Source: Morchella semilibera
Lineage: Eukaryota > Ascomycota > Pezizomycetes > Pezizales > Morchellaceae
Length of the DNA: 64,000 bases
NCBI GenBank assembly: GCA_009192285.1
Contig: WBVU01000003.1
Span: 899,973-963,972 of the forward strand
Reading direction: 5' to 3'
The first letter of the stretch is position 1; each line of letters starts with the position of its first letter. Under the pieces are notes generated by a model. That model worked only from the letters and a program-made list of their open reading frames with translations. It was not told the origin of the DNA and searched no databases. The translations under genes and the position numbers were made by a program. Shown in pieces: positions 24,463 through 36,875 of this stretch.

Positions 24463-27400
24463 TCATCGCGTTGGTCTAGGACGAACCACTTGGGCAGATC
24501 CATTTACAATTACTGGAGAGTGTAGGGCGCTATCATGTTGAGAAGTTCTTTCTGCATACACAGGTTGGTTTTGTACAATCCTTTCCTCGGTCTTCCGGTG
24601 TTGGTGAGCCTGGGAACCTTCCCCAGGGGGAGTTGGTTTTGTATTATGATGCAACGCCCTTGCTGTTACAGCATCTACGTGAGAAAGACCAGGAGCCTGG
24701 GACCTTTTTATGTTAGGGGGTGGTCGATTAGAATATGACTGTTGGTCATAATTATGTAATTGGGTAGGTTCTTGGAACAGTTCAAGATAATTCTGTTGCA
24801 TCTCTGGTTGGTTGGCTCGGCCTACTGGTTTTCTGGGTGGGGGTTGGTTGGATGGGAGAAATTGGTTGCTTCGCGTTTGCGGAGGTTGGTAACTATTACC
24901 TGAAGGGAAAGGGCTAATTTGTGGCTGATTATGCTGGGAGTCGTAGTGTTGAACGTTTTCTGGCATGCTCCGCAAAGGAGGCGGTGGTATTTGGGTGGGT
25001 ATTGGAATATATCCGTGTACGGTTGCGGTAGGACCGATCTCGGTTGGTTTATTTTGTTTATTTGCAGAATCATGTACAATATCAAGCGGGTAGGATGACT
25101 GTTTATGTCCAGTCGTTCCAGTGTGTTGATCCAAGTGGTGGCCATAATGTCTTGGGGCCGTAGCAGGATATTTGGGGCAGTTCAGGCTAGAGACCGGATA
25201 CCCGTAAGTAGAATCCTATAAGGGCGGGAACTATTAGTGAAGTTTTACGAGGTTGGTGGGTGCGAATCTTACGGGGGGTGGGTTAATGCTCGTAAGTGGC
25301 TGTCTCTCTATTTGGTGCAGGATTCCGTTAGGTACGGCATTAACGCCATGTTGACTGTATGTGTAGAGATTGCTGCCACTCGACGAGATTGGGACCATCT
25401 GAGAGAACTTAAGTTTAGAATTACACAATAGAAGCTTGAGTTAGAGTCTTACAGGTCTATTTTCGCGGGGGTGGCTAAATGGGTCCATAGTTGTAGACTT
25501 CAACTGCGTAGGTTGTATGCTCTCATGACCCTCTATGGTAGCTTTAGCACGATCTGTTGCGCTTCCGTTTGTAAGAATATCAATGAAAGAACGCAGTGCA
25601 GATACTTCTGAAACAAGTGCGTCTCTATCCTGTATTAAATCTCTGATCCTCGAATGGCAAGCTGTGAGAATTTCATCCTTAGCAAATATATTACGCTCTA
25701 ACAGTTCAATTGCTTGATTCTTTCGAGCCAATTCCTCCACCAGCATAGATTGCGTTTTTAAGAAAACTGTCTCTTTCTCATTTGGATGGGGTTTCAACCT
25801 CCGTCCCAAAGCTTCAGGCTCCTCTGAATGATGAACATTCATATTCCCTGTTTCTTGCTGCTGGTTCATCGGTAGGAGGAGACTTTTTTCGACCCAAATG
25901 ATATCACCTGGAGCCGCACTTTGCTCTACCTGATGTTCAAACTTGTTGTTCACTTTAGGGGTCTTTTTTGGTGACGGAACTGGCCCCCCTGAATGCCCAT
26001 GTAAAGTTCTATCATGTGCATTTATATTCCCAGCTCCCTTCTGAGCGGTTTTATTTTTCTCCGAGGCTTTTGTGCGCCGTTTCGGTGTTGGTTGTAGTCT
26101 CCCTCCAATATTAGCATCGGGGTTAGCGTTACCATTACCCCCGCGCGGAAAGCCTTCGGGCTCTAGTTGCCTTTCAATGGCCCTCCCGCCCTGGTTCGAC
26201 CCTTGCTGCCGTTGTATTTCGGGGACTGCTTCTGCCACTTTTGTGATGGCTCCCGGAGAACTTGACGGCTGTTCGATCATATCTCCCAGCGGTGGGGTGC
26301 TTTTGATGTTTGTATCTCTAAAAGACTCAGGTTGGCTTGAGATTGTAACTTTCTTTTCTGATGGAGTTAAACGCCATGGGTCGTTTTTATTTTCAGTAGA
26401 TGCTTCATTAAAAGGTTTTTCAGTTGGTTCCGTCGTAGATTTCTTTGCCAAGGGGGGAATTCATCCCATGCGCTGCCCCCATTTCCATAAATAACTTGAG
26501 TCCCAGCCTTTGTAGTGAGCCCCGTTGTAGCTTTCTCTTTTAAAGTGGGGAAAGAACCCCACGGGTTCTTCTCACCTCCAGGAACTAGGGCCACGAACTT
26601 TTCGGTGCGTTCTGCTGTAGAATCGTTCGTTGGAAGAGGGGAGGAATCCGGAGCATTCTTTGCATTTCCACCATCAATTTGAGCTTCAGTATTTGGACTA
26701 AGATTTGTTTGAGGGTTATTTGCTCGGGAGAAAGAGCACGATGAGCTCTTTTCAGTAGCATGATCTTCTTTAAATTGGTTAGATCTAGTGCGTTTATTTG
26801 TAACTTCCAAGATTTTGTTGCTTTTGGGAGTTATGGTGGATAATATTTGCGATCTTTCGGCCTCAGGCTTTGTATTATCTCTTGGCGCCTGTGAGGCGCT
26901 GCTGGGTGTTGGTTTTTTTAATAAGATACGTGAAGCTCTATCCAGGAGGGGTTTCATGTTGTTTTGCGTAGAAAGGACCTCCCTCTGTCGACTTTCCTTC
27001 CCCAGATTTTGTGTTCCAACCCTAGACCCTAGACCTGCGGTAGAGTCTATAACTTATATCAACATAAAGTACTTTGAGTGTAGGTTGCTCACTTGGTGTT
27101 TGAGGTCAGCTCACCATTTTCAGAAGGGAACCCTTTGTCCATCGGCAGTATCACGATCCTCCCGCGCTGTATCTCGACCCTCGAGGGGTTTTTAGCTGCT
27201 GGTTTATCAGGCATTTGCACCGTATTAGGTGTTTCTGGAGTTTCTGATGTCTCTGCCGATGACTTCTCCTTGATTTTAGATCTGTCTTGCTTTGTCACTA
27301 GCTTCCAATCACCTTGATCTAATGAAGAATCCATAAAGCCCGCACCACCCGGTGGTTCTCCTTTAATTACCACAAACTCTAGGTTCTTTGGCGGTTCCCG

Positions 27401-29990
27401 GCCCACAAGTGTCTTCTCGTTTGCCTCCATTGACGAACGCAGTAAGCCGTCGCTAGAATCATCCGCTAACGCTTCAAAGATATTACCGTTTCTTTTGCTC
27501 TTTGGTGGTGTAGCCTTGTGGAGTGGCTTGTGGCGCTTTATGACTTGTTTTGTCTCAGTTACTATATCAGTGGCAGGCTTGAGTGTTGTGCTCGATGTTG
27601 AGGTTGCTTTTGCACTTTCTTCCTTTTTGGCTGTATTTGCTGGCCGTCCAGTCGCTTTACGGTCCGTTTTCGCATCTGTTTCGGCACAGAATTCCAGCCT
27701 TATAGTGTTGGTGGTGCGATTAAGAGTGTCAGTATCTAATGAGGTGTACGCGCAATCACACTCCATCGCGGGAGACCCATCCGTCATCGGTGCAGTGGAA
27801 CTCGGTACCCCGCATATAGTGTTAGCACACTGTAGTATCTGCTCTTGTTGTAAGACCCCCTCTTCCTCTTCTAATTTTGTCCCTCCCATAAGCTCCTTTT
27901 CCAGCTCATCCCAGCGATCATGAAATGACTTATCCGCTTTTTCATGACCCAACAATGGTAGCTGCCACTGGTTCTCATCTCCTTTGGTGTTTATGGTTAG
28001 ATTTCTGCCCTTCATTGAATGAGAAAGCTCTGCGCCTAAAGAGTTTATATGCTCCTTATCTTTTTCATCAACCTCTTCATTCCACTCCCCTCCCATTTTT
28101 TCCTCGGACAAAAACCGTAAATTTTTGTGCTTCCCATCTTTCTCCATCTTATCACTGCTTTTTACCCTTTTTACAGACTTATAGTTAGTCGCTAGTGCGA
28201 ATGTCTTACCCACCTTTCTTCTGCTAGAGACCGGATAAAGATTCCCTTTAGAACTTTGCTTCTCCTCCTCGGTATTTTTATCTTCGACTAACTCTGCAGC
28301 TGACCCTGTCCCCTTGACATGACCTTCAATACTAGGAGGGGCGGGCATGTGTTCCACCCCGCTCACATCAATGGGATTGTCAGGAGTATTGTTATTAGCC
28401 TTTCCCGGTATCATATGGAACGGCCCTGGATTTTCTGTCGTGCCGCTCGCGAGGCCATTGATACAATCTTCGTTTTTTATTTCCTCAAACCCCTTCTCCT
28501 CAGCAACGGAAGCTGGTTTTTTTTAGGTTGGAATTTTTCCCGCTTGAGATTGCATCAACTATTTTGTGCTCTCCTCCTACATCAACATTCACTGGAGTGT
28601 CTCCAGATATTGTTGCAAAGCTGTCGTCGTTCTGGATTGCCTCTTCTGGAATAACTTGAACCTTTACGTCTTTACCTTCCCCCTTTCCTACAGGTAAGGA
28701 TTTCTTACTCGGATGCTTTGAACCACCCTTCGGCCCCTTTTTCTTGTGCTTAGCTCTCTGTTTCAAGTCCAAGAGAAAGTCCTGTAAGCCATGAAGAAAA
28801 CTCTGGATATCTTGCAACACTTCGATATTGGTGTCATCTGGCACCGTTGATGTCTTGTCGTAGCAAATAATAAACCTCCAGCTTGTCATTGTGGAGGTAA
28901 AAGTTAGAATACCCCAAAGATACCCGACAAAAAGAACATTCCACTTCTTATAGGGCAAAACCATGGTGTTGTACCAAAACATCAAGGCGCCTTTGCTTCT
29001 AGGGCTCTGAACTCTTTGTCGATGCTCGGATACAAATCTTTGTAGTGCTTGCCTATCCTTGGCACCCATGACGGGAACATTTTCATCGGTCCTTGCAAGA
29101 TTTCTCACTAGGAGATCGATTTCGTGATGAGTTAAAAGGCAGACAAGGGAGGTAATTGTATTAACTTGAGTCATATCGCTATCAAGGAAACACTGGAGGC
29201 GCTCTTCCAGATCGAACGCCCCGTCTGCGAAACAAGAGACAACATCCATGAAATGAAGCTCTAGGGCATGACGTGAGCGAAAGTCATTGAGTTGGTGTTG
29301 CCATTGTACTGGCGGGCCAGCGACACCCGGCACAACATTGGCATTCCCGCAAGAATTTATATATTGCCAGGCACGCGAACCTAGAAAAACGTCATCGTCG
29401 AGGCTTGTATGATAGAAAAATATATCTATCCAATCTTCGAGCCATTGTGCAGCTTCCAGGGTCCCAACTCCATTGATGTTTTCTTCAACTCCAATTGATA
29501 TCATTTGAATGACCTCCCCACACTGCGAGCTTTTCATACGTCGCTTGGAGGTTCTATATTCCCACTCTATTTGTGCAATCCATGATTGCCATTTACCCTG
29601 TACCTCCCATAGAAGAACAAGGTTCTGTTCTGCTTCTGATCTACTCCAGAGACTTGAAAACGGACGTTTTATGATAAACTTGTACATATCGTCACAGGCG
29701 GTATGTAAGAGGCTGCGTATCTCGCTCTGATTGGCTATGTCAGCCGGAGTAGAGGCCTCATGACGAGATTCCCTGAAGTAGGCTCGACAACAATCCACAT
29801 GCAGGAGTTTAAGTTGACTAGCTGCGCCCAGTAGGGGGAAATAGTAAAGTAAGGTTAGCCCCTTTGTCCATTCATAATGTTCAGGACTCCCATTTCGTGA
29901 ATTTCGATGCCATTTGTTAATGATGTACAGAGGCTCTAAATTCTTATCGTCATCGAAAGTTTCGGGATCATTGGTATCTGGGTTGGGCAT
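24463..29990 (-). CDS. very large orphan protein (about 1,780 aa), helical N-terminus, disordered middle, coiled coil, Pro/Gln tail
   Basis: One minus-strand gene of four exons: 29990-27115, 27034-25453, 25398-25273, 25215-24463. Introns of 80, 54 and 57 nt have GTGAGC, GTAAGA, GTAAGA donors and join frames exactly. Two frame changes occur inside exons, both at homopolymers: T8 on the plus strand at 28517-28524 and G6 at 26452-26457; the reading continues naturally after each. Residues about 1-400 look folded, Trp-rich and helical with one hydrophobic stretch (WNVLFVGYLWGILTF). Then a Lys-rich patch, a long Ser/Thr/Lys/Glu-rich disordered part with NPWGSFP, AWDEFPP and DPWRLTP repeats, a coiled coil (about 25,770-25,560) ending in a motif shared with the gene at 38967-41598, and a Pro/Gln/Asn-rich tail. 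No known domain. Either a true gene with two sequence errors or one starting to decay. Confidence 0.65.
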
Positions 29991-31186
29991 ATCGGGACTG
30001 CTATCGTAAGTATGCGATATAATACCACAAAGATTCCTTGGTGGGATTATTCATACTTTATGAGATGATATCAATATTAGACGTGTTTAAGCGGATATAT
30101 TTGATAAGCTTTATGATTGTACAGCGGTTTGAATGTGAGGCAACCAAGGTAGATGAACTCTTGAACCAGTAGTAATTTAGCTCGGTATCGATATGATACT
30201 TGATATAATAGTATTGTTAAAACGAAGTATTTTAGTGGTACGAAGGGTTGGATTGTTTTGGGATATGAGGGGAAGATCTACTTATTCAGACGACAGTGAC
30301 CATTCGTATAATCTGTTGCTTCGGAGATGAGACGTGGACGTGTGGTAAAGGCGTATCTGTCGTGGATGGGCTCCTGATTTGATGTAATAATAATCGGTCA
30401 CATGGTCTAAGAGTGACACCGTATTTCTATCCCTTGGAATTCGCTACTATAATTATAACGTGTAGGCGGAGTAAGATACAACCCTTATATACATATTGTC
30501 GATGAAAAAACGGGGTGAAATCACCACCACAGGATCACGGAATGTTTGAACTCTGGAGGTTATGAGTTTAAACAGGGTCGGAGTTCGATCACCGCAGCTG
30601 CATGTATATAGCGCGGATGCGCTTGTGGTTAACGAAATCAAAATGAGTAATTTGTGTTGCGTTGAATTTTACCCCTCTATTTCACTCCCTATTCATCAAC
30701 TATTCCCAGTACTGTCCTTGGGTACACTATTTTCGTACAATCCTCTATCGATCAAACTTGGGTCACTAAGGGACTTAATTGTGTTTTAATAATGTTAATA
30801 AGATTCGAACCACCAAGTCACAGGATCTCCTCTCACTATGGATATCCATGACAGTTAAAATGTAAATGCATCTGTAGTTGACTCTTCCACCGTTTCTTAG
30901 TGGTTCTAAATTTTTTCATGCGCCTCTGCGCCCTACCCTGCCTGTATTATCGGCTGTAACTTCCTAAGTATCGATAAATGTATCAAACAAATGACTCCCG
31001 TAAGTAGAAAATATTTCCCGACCCAGACACTGATTCGCAAACAATGTCAGACTTAATAATACATATATGGCATCTATCTAGTTGGAAAGTATAGTTGAAA
31101 CCTATTTGTCCCAGAAATTCAGAAATATATCTATTCCCAAGCTGTATGATCCGCACAGGAAACGCATTCGCACTCGGCCGGCGGAC
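29991..31186. other. intergenic
   Basis: No supported gene. It should contain the promoter of the large minus-strand gene ending at 29990. Confidence 0.6.
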
Positions 31187-33338
31187 TTAATTGCCGTCTC
31201 GAGCACCTCCAAATCTTGAGCTCTTTCTGGTACCCTCCCTCTGCTTTGCCAAACGGGCTTCAATAATGCTCAACCCGGCCTTCTTTTTTCTCAACCGGCT
31301 GCCACCCGAGGTACTTCCGGACTCACTCCTAGAATGATGGTTTTGGTCGTTAATCGAGGCGTGGGGGTCCTGAACAGGATTAAGATTTAATAGGCGCGGG
31401 GGTGGGGACAGGGGTTGCCGGAAGATAGGATGTTGGTGCTGAGGTTTCAGGGGACCTTGCTGTTGAGAGGCTTGTTGTATCATTTGTTGCTGTTGTACCT
31501 GCTGCTGCTTGGATGCATGTTGATGTAAAGCTTGTTGTTGTAATGGCTGTGGCTGAAGCCCCTGATGATGTATAGCCTGTTCGTGGGAAGAAGGCTGCTG
31601 AAAGCTCTGTAGTAGTAAGTCTAGGTTTTTCTGCTGAAGTGGGCTTTCCCAAGAACCCTGTTGCTGGGATAATTGTTGCTGAAAACCCTGCTGTTGAAAG
31701 CCCTGTTCCCAAGGGCCCGTCTGCCGGGCGCCCTGTTGGAAAACCTGTTGCTGAATAGCATGTTGCCGAATGTCATGTTGTCGAAAAGCATGCTGCCGAA
31801 TAGCATATTTCCGAATAGAATTTTTCTGAATAGCATGTTTCTGGATAGCACGTTGCTGGATACCATATTGCTGAACATGTGGCTGATATGCCTGTAGCGG
31901 AATAGGACGGGAAGGAATAATAAGTTGCTGAGTATTATTTTGTTGGATCGAATGTTGCTGGATAGAATGATTTTGAATGATATTTTTATGAATGGCCTGA
32001 TGCTGGATAGCATTCTGCTGGATAGCATTCTGCTGGATAGCATTCTGCTGGATAGCATTCTGCTGGATAGCATTCTGCTGGAGGCCATGCTGCTGGGTAG
32101 GATGCTGCTGAATAGGGTGTTGCTGGATATTTTGCCGCCACATAGCATGATGTTGGAGAGCTTGTTTGTGCAGATTATGTTGCTGGAATGACTGCTGCTG
32201 AGAGGTTTCCTCGGAGCCCACTAGTGGGGGCATAAAGTCTGGCTCAAAGACCTCTTGCGGGGTGATAGGATATTGCTGAAAAGGGCCTTTCAGGCGAGTA
32301 CGCTTTTGAGCGACACGCTTCCGATACGTTTCGAAATGAAAGTTAAACATCTGAAGTCTTTGGAATTCTTGCAATATTTCAAGACTTGTTGGCTGCCGAA
32401 TTTCTGGGTTATAATTTTGTAAGTATAAGGTAGGGTTTAGAGGCGGGAACTTCTTTCTCCAAAGATTATTTTTTTCGATATAAGAGTTTACTTCAAGGAT
32501 CCTGTCGATCCAAGGAATAGGGTCATCCAATGACTTGAACACCTTGTTGAACTGCTCGATGCCCAAACATAGGTTGGGGAGGCCGATATACTGGTCGCGG
32601 GGTGGAGAGAGCGGGGTGTTAGCAGGAGTTGTCAGTGACCATTTATGAGGTCCAGTCGGAGGAATATGGGGCGGGACTGTGAACTCTGTATTTGGGGTTT
32701 GAGGGCTAGTAAGCGTTGGCCATGATGAGTGTTGGCGCCATTGGTAGAGTTGAGTCTGGCCAAGAAGTCCGCGGCGGCTTGCTGAGGTTGGGGAAGAAGT
32801 ATTGCCTGAGAAATATCACCAGCTGTTTGCTGGGGTTGAGGATGATGAATTATTTGGGGAGGAGTTGTAGTAGTTTTCTGAGTTAGAGGACGGATCCTGA
32901 TGGCTTTAGGGAGTCTAGACATCGACTGGTAGAGCTGCGGGTGGTTGAATGTTGCTCTAAGTAGCCTGTTCTGTGAGGATGACCCGCTGTCGGATCTGCA
33001 ACACGGACATAACGGAATTTCCTCAATATTTGGATAGAGCCGGGGAGGGTCGTCCAGTCCATTGATTTTGTTAATAAGGCTAATAATTATATCGAGATGA
33101 ATTTGCCCTTTATCACTTTCGGAAGCACGCCTTCTATTCAGGTTGTAAGCAACGACATTAAACAGAATGAGGAAACAAAGTGCACGCACATTATTGCATA
33201 CTTTATGCCATGATCGTCAAGAGGAACGCGGTAAAACTGCTGTACCGGATTGGATGGAACATCTTTGTTAGGAGGCTGAGGTAGTTGTGAATTTGGACCT
33301 GGATTTGGGGGATTCATTTTGGTATATCTCAAGCTCAT
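31187..33338 (-). CDS. Gln-rich low-complexity protein (about 700 aa) with pentapeptide repeats
   Basis: Exon 1 33338-33202 and exon 2 from 33133, with a 68-nt intron (GTATGC...GAATAG) that joins in frame. Start taken as MSLRYTKMNPP at 33338; the second Met (33317) is possible. Residues about 1-120 are Pro-rich, then a short helical piece (HLDIIISLINKINGL) and a CPCC motif. The frame then changes somewhere between 32818 and 32632; no intron fits, so an indel is likely. The later frame runs open to the stop at 31187. It has a short conserved-looking stretch (GIEQFNKVFKSLDDPIPWID), then about 300 residues of (A/S)IQQ(N/H)-type repeats with a 15-nt period, and a basic C-terminus (RLRKKKAGLSIIEARL). 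Prion-like composition; no family recognised. Confidence 0.55.
31985..32090 (-). repeat. 15-bp minisatellite coding AIQQN
   Basis: Five near-identical tandem 15-bp units (CTGGATAGCATTCTG on the plus strand) at about 32003-32080, inside a broader degenerate array of the same period from about 31740 to 32200. The unit length keeps frame and encodes Ala-Ile-Gln-Gln-Asn, so copy number can vary without breaking the protein. Confidence 0.85.
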
Positions 33339-34312
33339 GATGCAATGGTGCACGTAATTGTGGGGGCTCCTGTAAAATCTGGTTCTATAATTCAAGCTCT
33401 TACTATAAATCTACAGCGTTAAGAACGCTTACCACTCAAACCCCAGTTCTCTGTGGGTGAATTAAAGTATAAAACTTGGGGCTAAGACCTATCTCAGCTT
33501 ACTCCCCGCCCCCCCCCCCCCCCACGTAAATCACCTATCATGCACTAAAAAATGCTTCTCATATATATCATCGGATTATTACTAGATCATACGACGCTGC
33601 ACGGGATAGAACAGATATTACAAGTATGTGTGCGAACTTGACATCACTTAATTACATAAACTCTTTGGGCTGCTCTGCAAGTAGTCGGAGCTAGGCATGT
33701 ATGGTAGAGGACGTCTATGTGTACCTACAGTACTAAAAGAGGGGATGTAATAGGTACTATGCCATAGCAATACGGTATCGTGAAAAGCTTCCGAATTAAA
33801 TCTGAATTTCGGCCATTATACCATAGCAATGCTGTAGTAATACCGGAATGTCATGGTATTCTGGCAGATAGGGTAGTAGATACACCCGCTTTTTTGTACT
33901 GTATACACTCTCCATACTCCTTAACCACATCACGCAACGAGATCTAGTATACCCTTCTTGATTATATATCATTCTGTATGTATCTACTTCTTATGTACAT
34001 GTATATATATTATGGAATAGAGAGGCCAAATGTGAGCTGGCTGCTCTACGCAATGGGCCAAGAGTATATGGGCTAAAAGTGGGTCGGGTCTAGATCTACC
34101 TGCATGCGCATGTCAAAATTTTGTGGTTTCTTAGACCTGACAGGCAGCTTACAGGGTATGTCGCCCTCGCATATGCCATTAAGGTCTATCAACAATTGAA
34201 TTTTTCATACCTGGCGCTGTTTGACTATTAGTGCCAAATACCTCTCACATCTCTCCTCCTCTCGACATACTGGCACACAATCTGAGCCCAGGGAAATTAT
34301 TTTAATACCATC
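33339..34312. promoter_or_regulatory. divergent intergenic region
   Basis: 974 bp between two divergent genes, probably holding both promoters. Notable are a C15 run at 33509-33523, a repeated ACCATAGCAATG/GCCATAGCAATA motif near 33762 and 33820, and one TACATGTA at 33996-34003. Confidence 0.5.
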
Positions 34313-36875
34313 ATGACTCTAGTTGGTTGTTCACACGTCAATAATTCCCCTCCGCCTAACAATAAACTTTCTGAAGGGCTCTACCTCCTTACCTCCCTTC
34401 TTACGCCCACATCAATATTCATCCTCATTTTTCTAAAGGAGTATTTTCACCCTCATATCAAGAACCTTTTGCAATACACAATTACCCAGGCCCAGCTGAA
34501 ATACCCCTCTGATAAAAGCAAATTTAATATGTCTCGTAATCAAGAGCATAGACATGATACCTCGTTACAAACCTCACACCCAGGCTCATTTTGTAGCCAT
34601 CCTACTACTTACACTGGACAGAAGCCCCTCAATCCTATTGAGTGGCATGGTTTTATCAATCAATTAATACACCATTTGCAATCCGATCCGAACGCTATCG
34701 CACTCGAAGGCCCCGAGGGACGTGGGTCGAGGCGGAAAGAGCTGGCCGATGCATACATAGATACATTTGTCAAACTGTCTTATTGGTCCTCTGAAAAAAG
34801 AAGTGGTGTTGATCTCATAAGAGACTATGCTTTGTAATATCACCCCTACCCATTATAGGAATTACAAAGCTAACTTCGTATCATTTACAACGTCAGGATC
34901 CATAAGTGCTTTAAAGATGCTACTACCTCAACTGGGCGTTGGATAAGACTCAAAAACGCCTATGAAAGTGTATTCTTCAATCAACTTAATAACCCTTCTA
35001 ATTCCTTAGTTGCGGATGTGCGCTCACAACCTGCGTTTTGGGACTTATTCGTATGCCTTTTTATCCTTTACCAGCATCTGGAGTTCAGGGGAAAAATCAC
35101 TAGAGACCAAGCTTCCACTCCTTTCATCTTGCGTAAAATACATGCAAGATTGGTTCATTATGAGGGCCCAATGACAGCGCATAAGCTCAGTGACATCAAC
35201 TCAACTCGTTGGAATAGGCAAAGAGATTTTCAGGATTATAACCAAGAAATGAGCATCGAATTAATTGATGAATTTGGGTCTCTCCCTCACGGATACGCGG
35301 AGGATCGCCTTGGAAGGGCCTATCGGCTTTTTATTACCAATTGGGAAAAATATTCAGCTTGCTCCAACCCTCAGATTCTCCTGCAGATGTTCATGGCCAT
35401 CCTAGGGACCCCCAGCAATGATATCAGCACTGCCTCGCCTATTAATAATTGTATTGCTGATCCTAAGATGAGCACCATTGAACTTTACAGTGGTTACATT
35501 CATGAGCCAGTTAAAGTCATTGGCAGCTTCGATATTGGTACGTAGATTCCATCTCCATTTTTTCATTACACAAAGGTATACCAAAGCCAGAAGTAGCTAA
35601 TTAGACCAACTCACAGGTACCGCTAACAACACCCCTAAAGGTCAACAGGATCCGAAGAGGTCCTTTGATTGTGAAGCCACATTGTCTAGCGAGGGGCGAG
35701 TTAGCTGTGTTAAAAGCGAAAAAACTGATAATAAATTCCTCTGGTGGTTTACTTCACCTTGTTGTATGGGCCTGCTTTTCAATGGTCTTGCCAGGTTCTA
35801 CCAGAATATGAGTCTCCCTGATGAAGATGCAACCGGAACACCAGTAAATTCTCGTCCATTGAGCGACCCTTTTTCGAGCTGGGGTGAAATGGAAGCAGCT
35901 GGCGCACCTAGCAGCCCAGGCAGCTCAGCGGAGCAAGACGAAATCACCTTCCTTACCGACAGTGATATTGATGGCTCGGATCACGAGGAAGAACGAATAA
36001 TGAGTATTCGAGAAGGAAAAAGACCTATTCCTATTATACGTCCCATAGTTAATGATACGGGGGAAAGTTCTAAGATGGATACAGGCGACTCAGATTCCAT
36101 TCAGGATGAACTGGAAAGCTGGCCTCAAGACAACAACTATAGGTTCGCGACCCGCCACATTGGTAGCAGTATCAAATATCTCGTTGATCCAATTTTCGTG
36201 CGTTGTGAACGTGAGGACCCTCCGACCTTTATTGATTTTGTCCACTTCCTTTACGAAAGGTATTGTCTGGCGGAAACCAAAAGGATTTACAGCATTAAAG
36301 TTATATTAAAAGGTGATGAAATCAACTTTCGCGTGGGTACCAGCAGTTGTAACTATGATTGGGTCCAGATCCTCGGCATTATGGCCGAGGAAAATTTGAC
36401 AGCGGAGGTTTTGTTCTACACGACAGAGAGCATTATTGCGAAGCCAGTCGGGCATACAATCAAGCACAATATTGAGCAAATCAACGTTCAGCATTATATT
36501 GAGCAGATCGACTCTAGGGGCGGTATCGCAAAGGCCGAGGGCGATGGGTTTGGGCAGATATTTAAGAGGTGTTGGTGGAGGATGGTGAAGGAGATTATCA
36601 GAATCCACAACTTCTTGCTTCGCGAACCAGGCCTCAAGAATGCTGCCAAGAGAGTCCTTAGGAAGACCTACAAGTACCTTGGCGGACGGGCTGTCGAGAG
36701 AAAACTAAGTCAGGACATCCATCAAGATATTGAGAGGAGTTTGGAGCCGTTGATCGGGAAATTTATCGACAATATGGACTACGATAATGCGGAAGCATTA
36801 GTCGAAGGATCGGGGAGGATCGGGGGAGCAGTCGAGACGCAGAGTTTGTTGGAATCCTACCATTTATTCATGTGA
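34313..36875 (+). CDS. large orphan protein (806 aa)
   Basis: Three exons (34313-34833, 34897-35537, 35617-36875) joined in frame; introns of 63 and 79 nt with GTAATA and GTACGT donors. Near the N-terminus a hydrophobic segment (LYLLTSLLTPTSIFILIFL) may be a membrane helix. Residues about 100-400 look folded and helical with several aromatic clusters (FWDLFVCLFILYQHLEF). The middle is acidic and Ser/Pro-rich (SSPGSSAEQDEITFLTDSD), and the last 250 residues again look folded (YDWVQILGIMAEENLTAEV...WWRMVKEIIRIHNFLL). No family recognised. It lies divergent to the Gln-rich gene and among three other large orphan genes. If the first Met is not used, MSRNQEHRH further in could start a soluble form. 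Confidence 0.72.

Noticed and set aside
24463-29990. Reading this stretch as four or five separate genes
   Set aside because: Introns at 27035-27114, 25399-25452 and 25216-25272 join the pieces in frame, and the internal pieces lack their own ATG context.
30480-30610. tRNA-like GTTCGATC box
   Set aside because: No matching acceptor stem or D-arm could be folded around it.
31925-32191. Plus-strand ILLDSILLDS repeat frame
   Set aside because: Mirror of the 15-bp AIQQN repeat on the coding minus strand.
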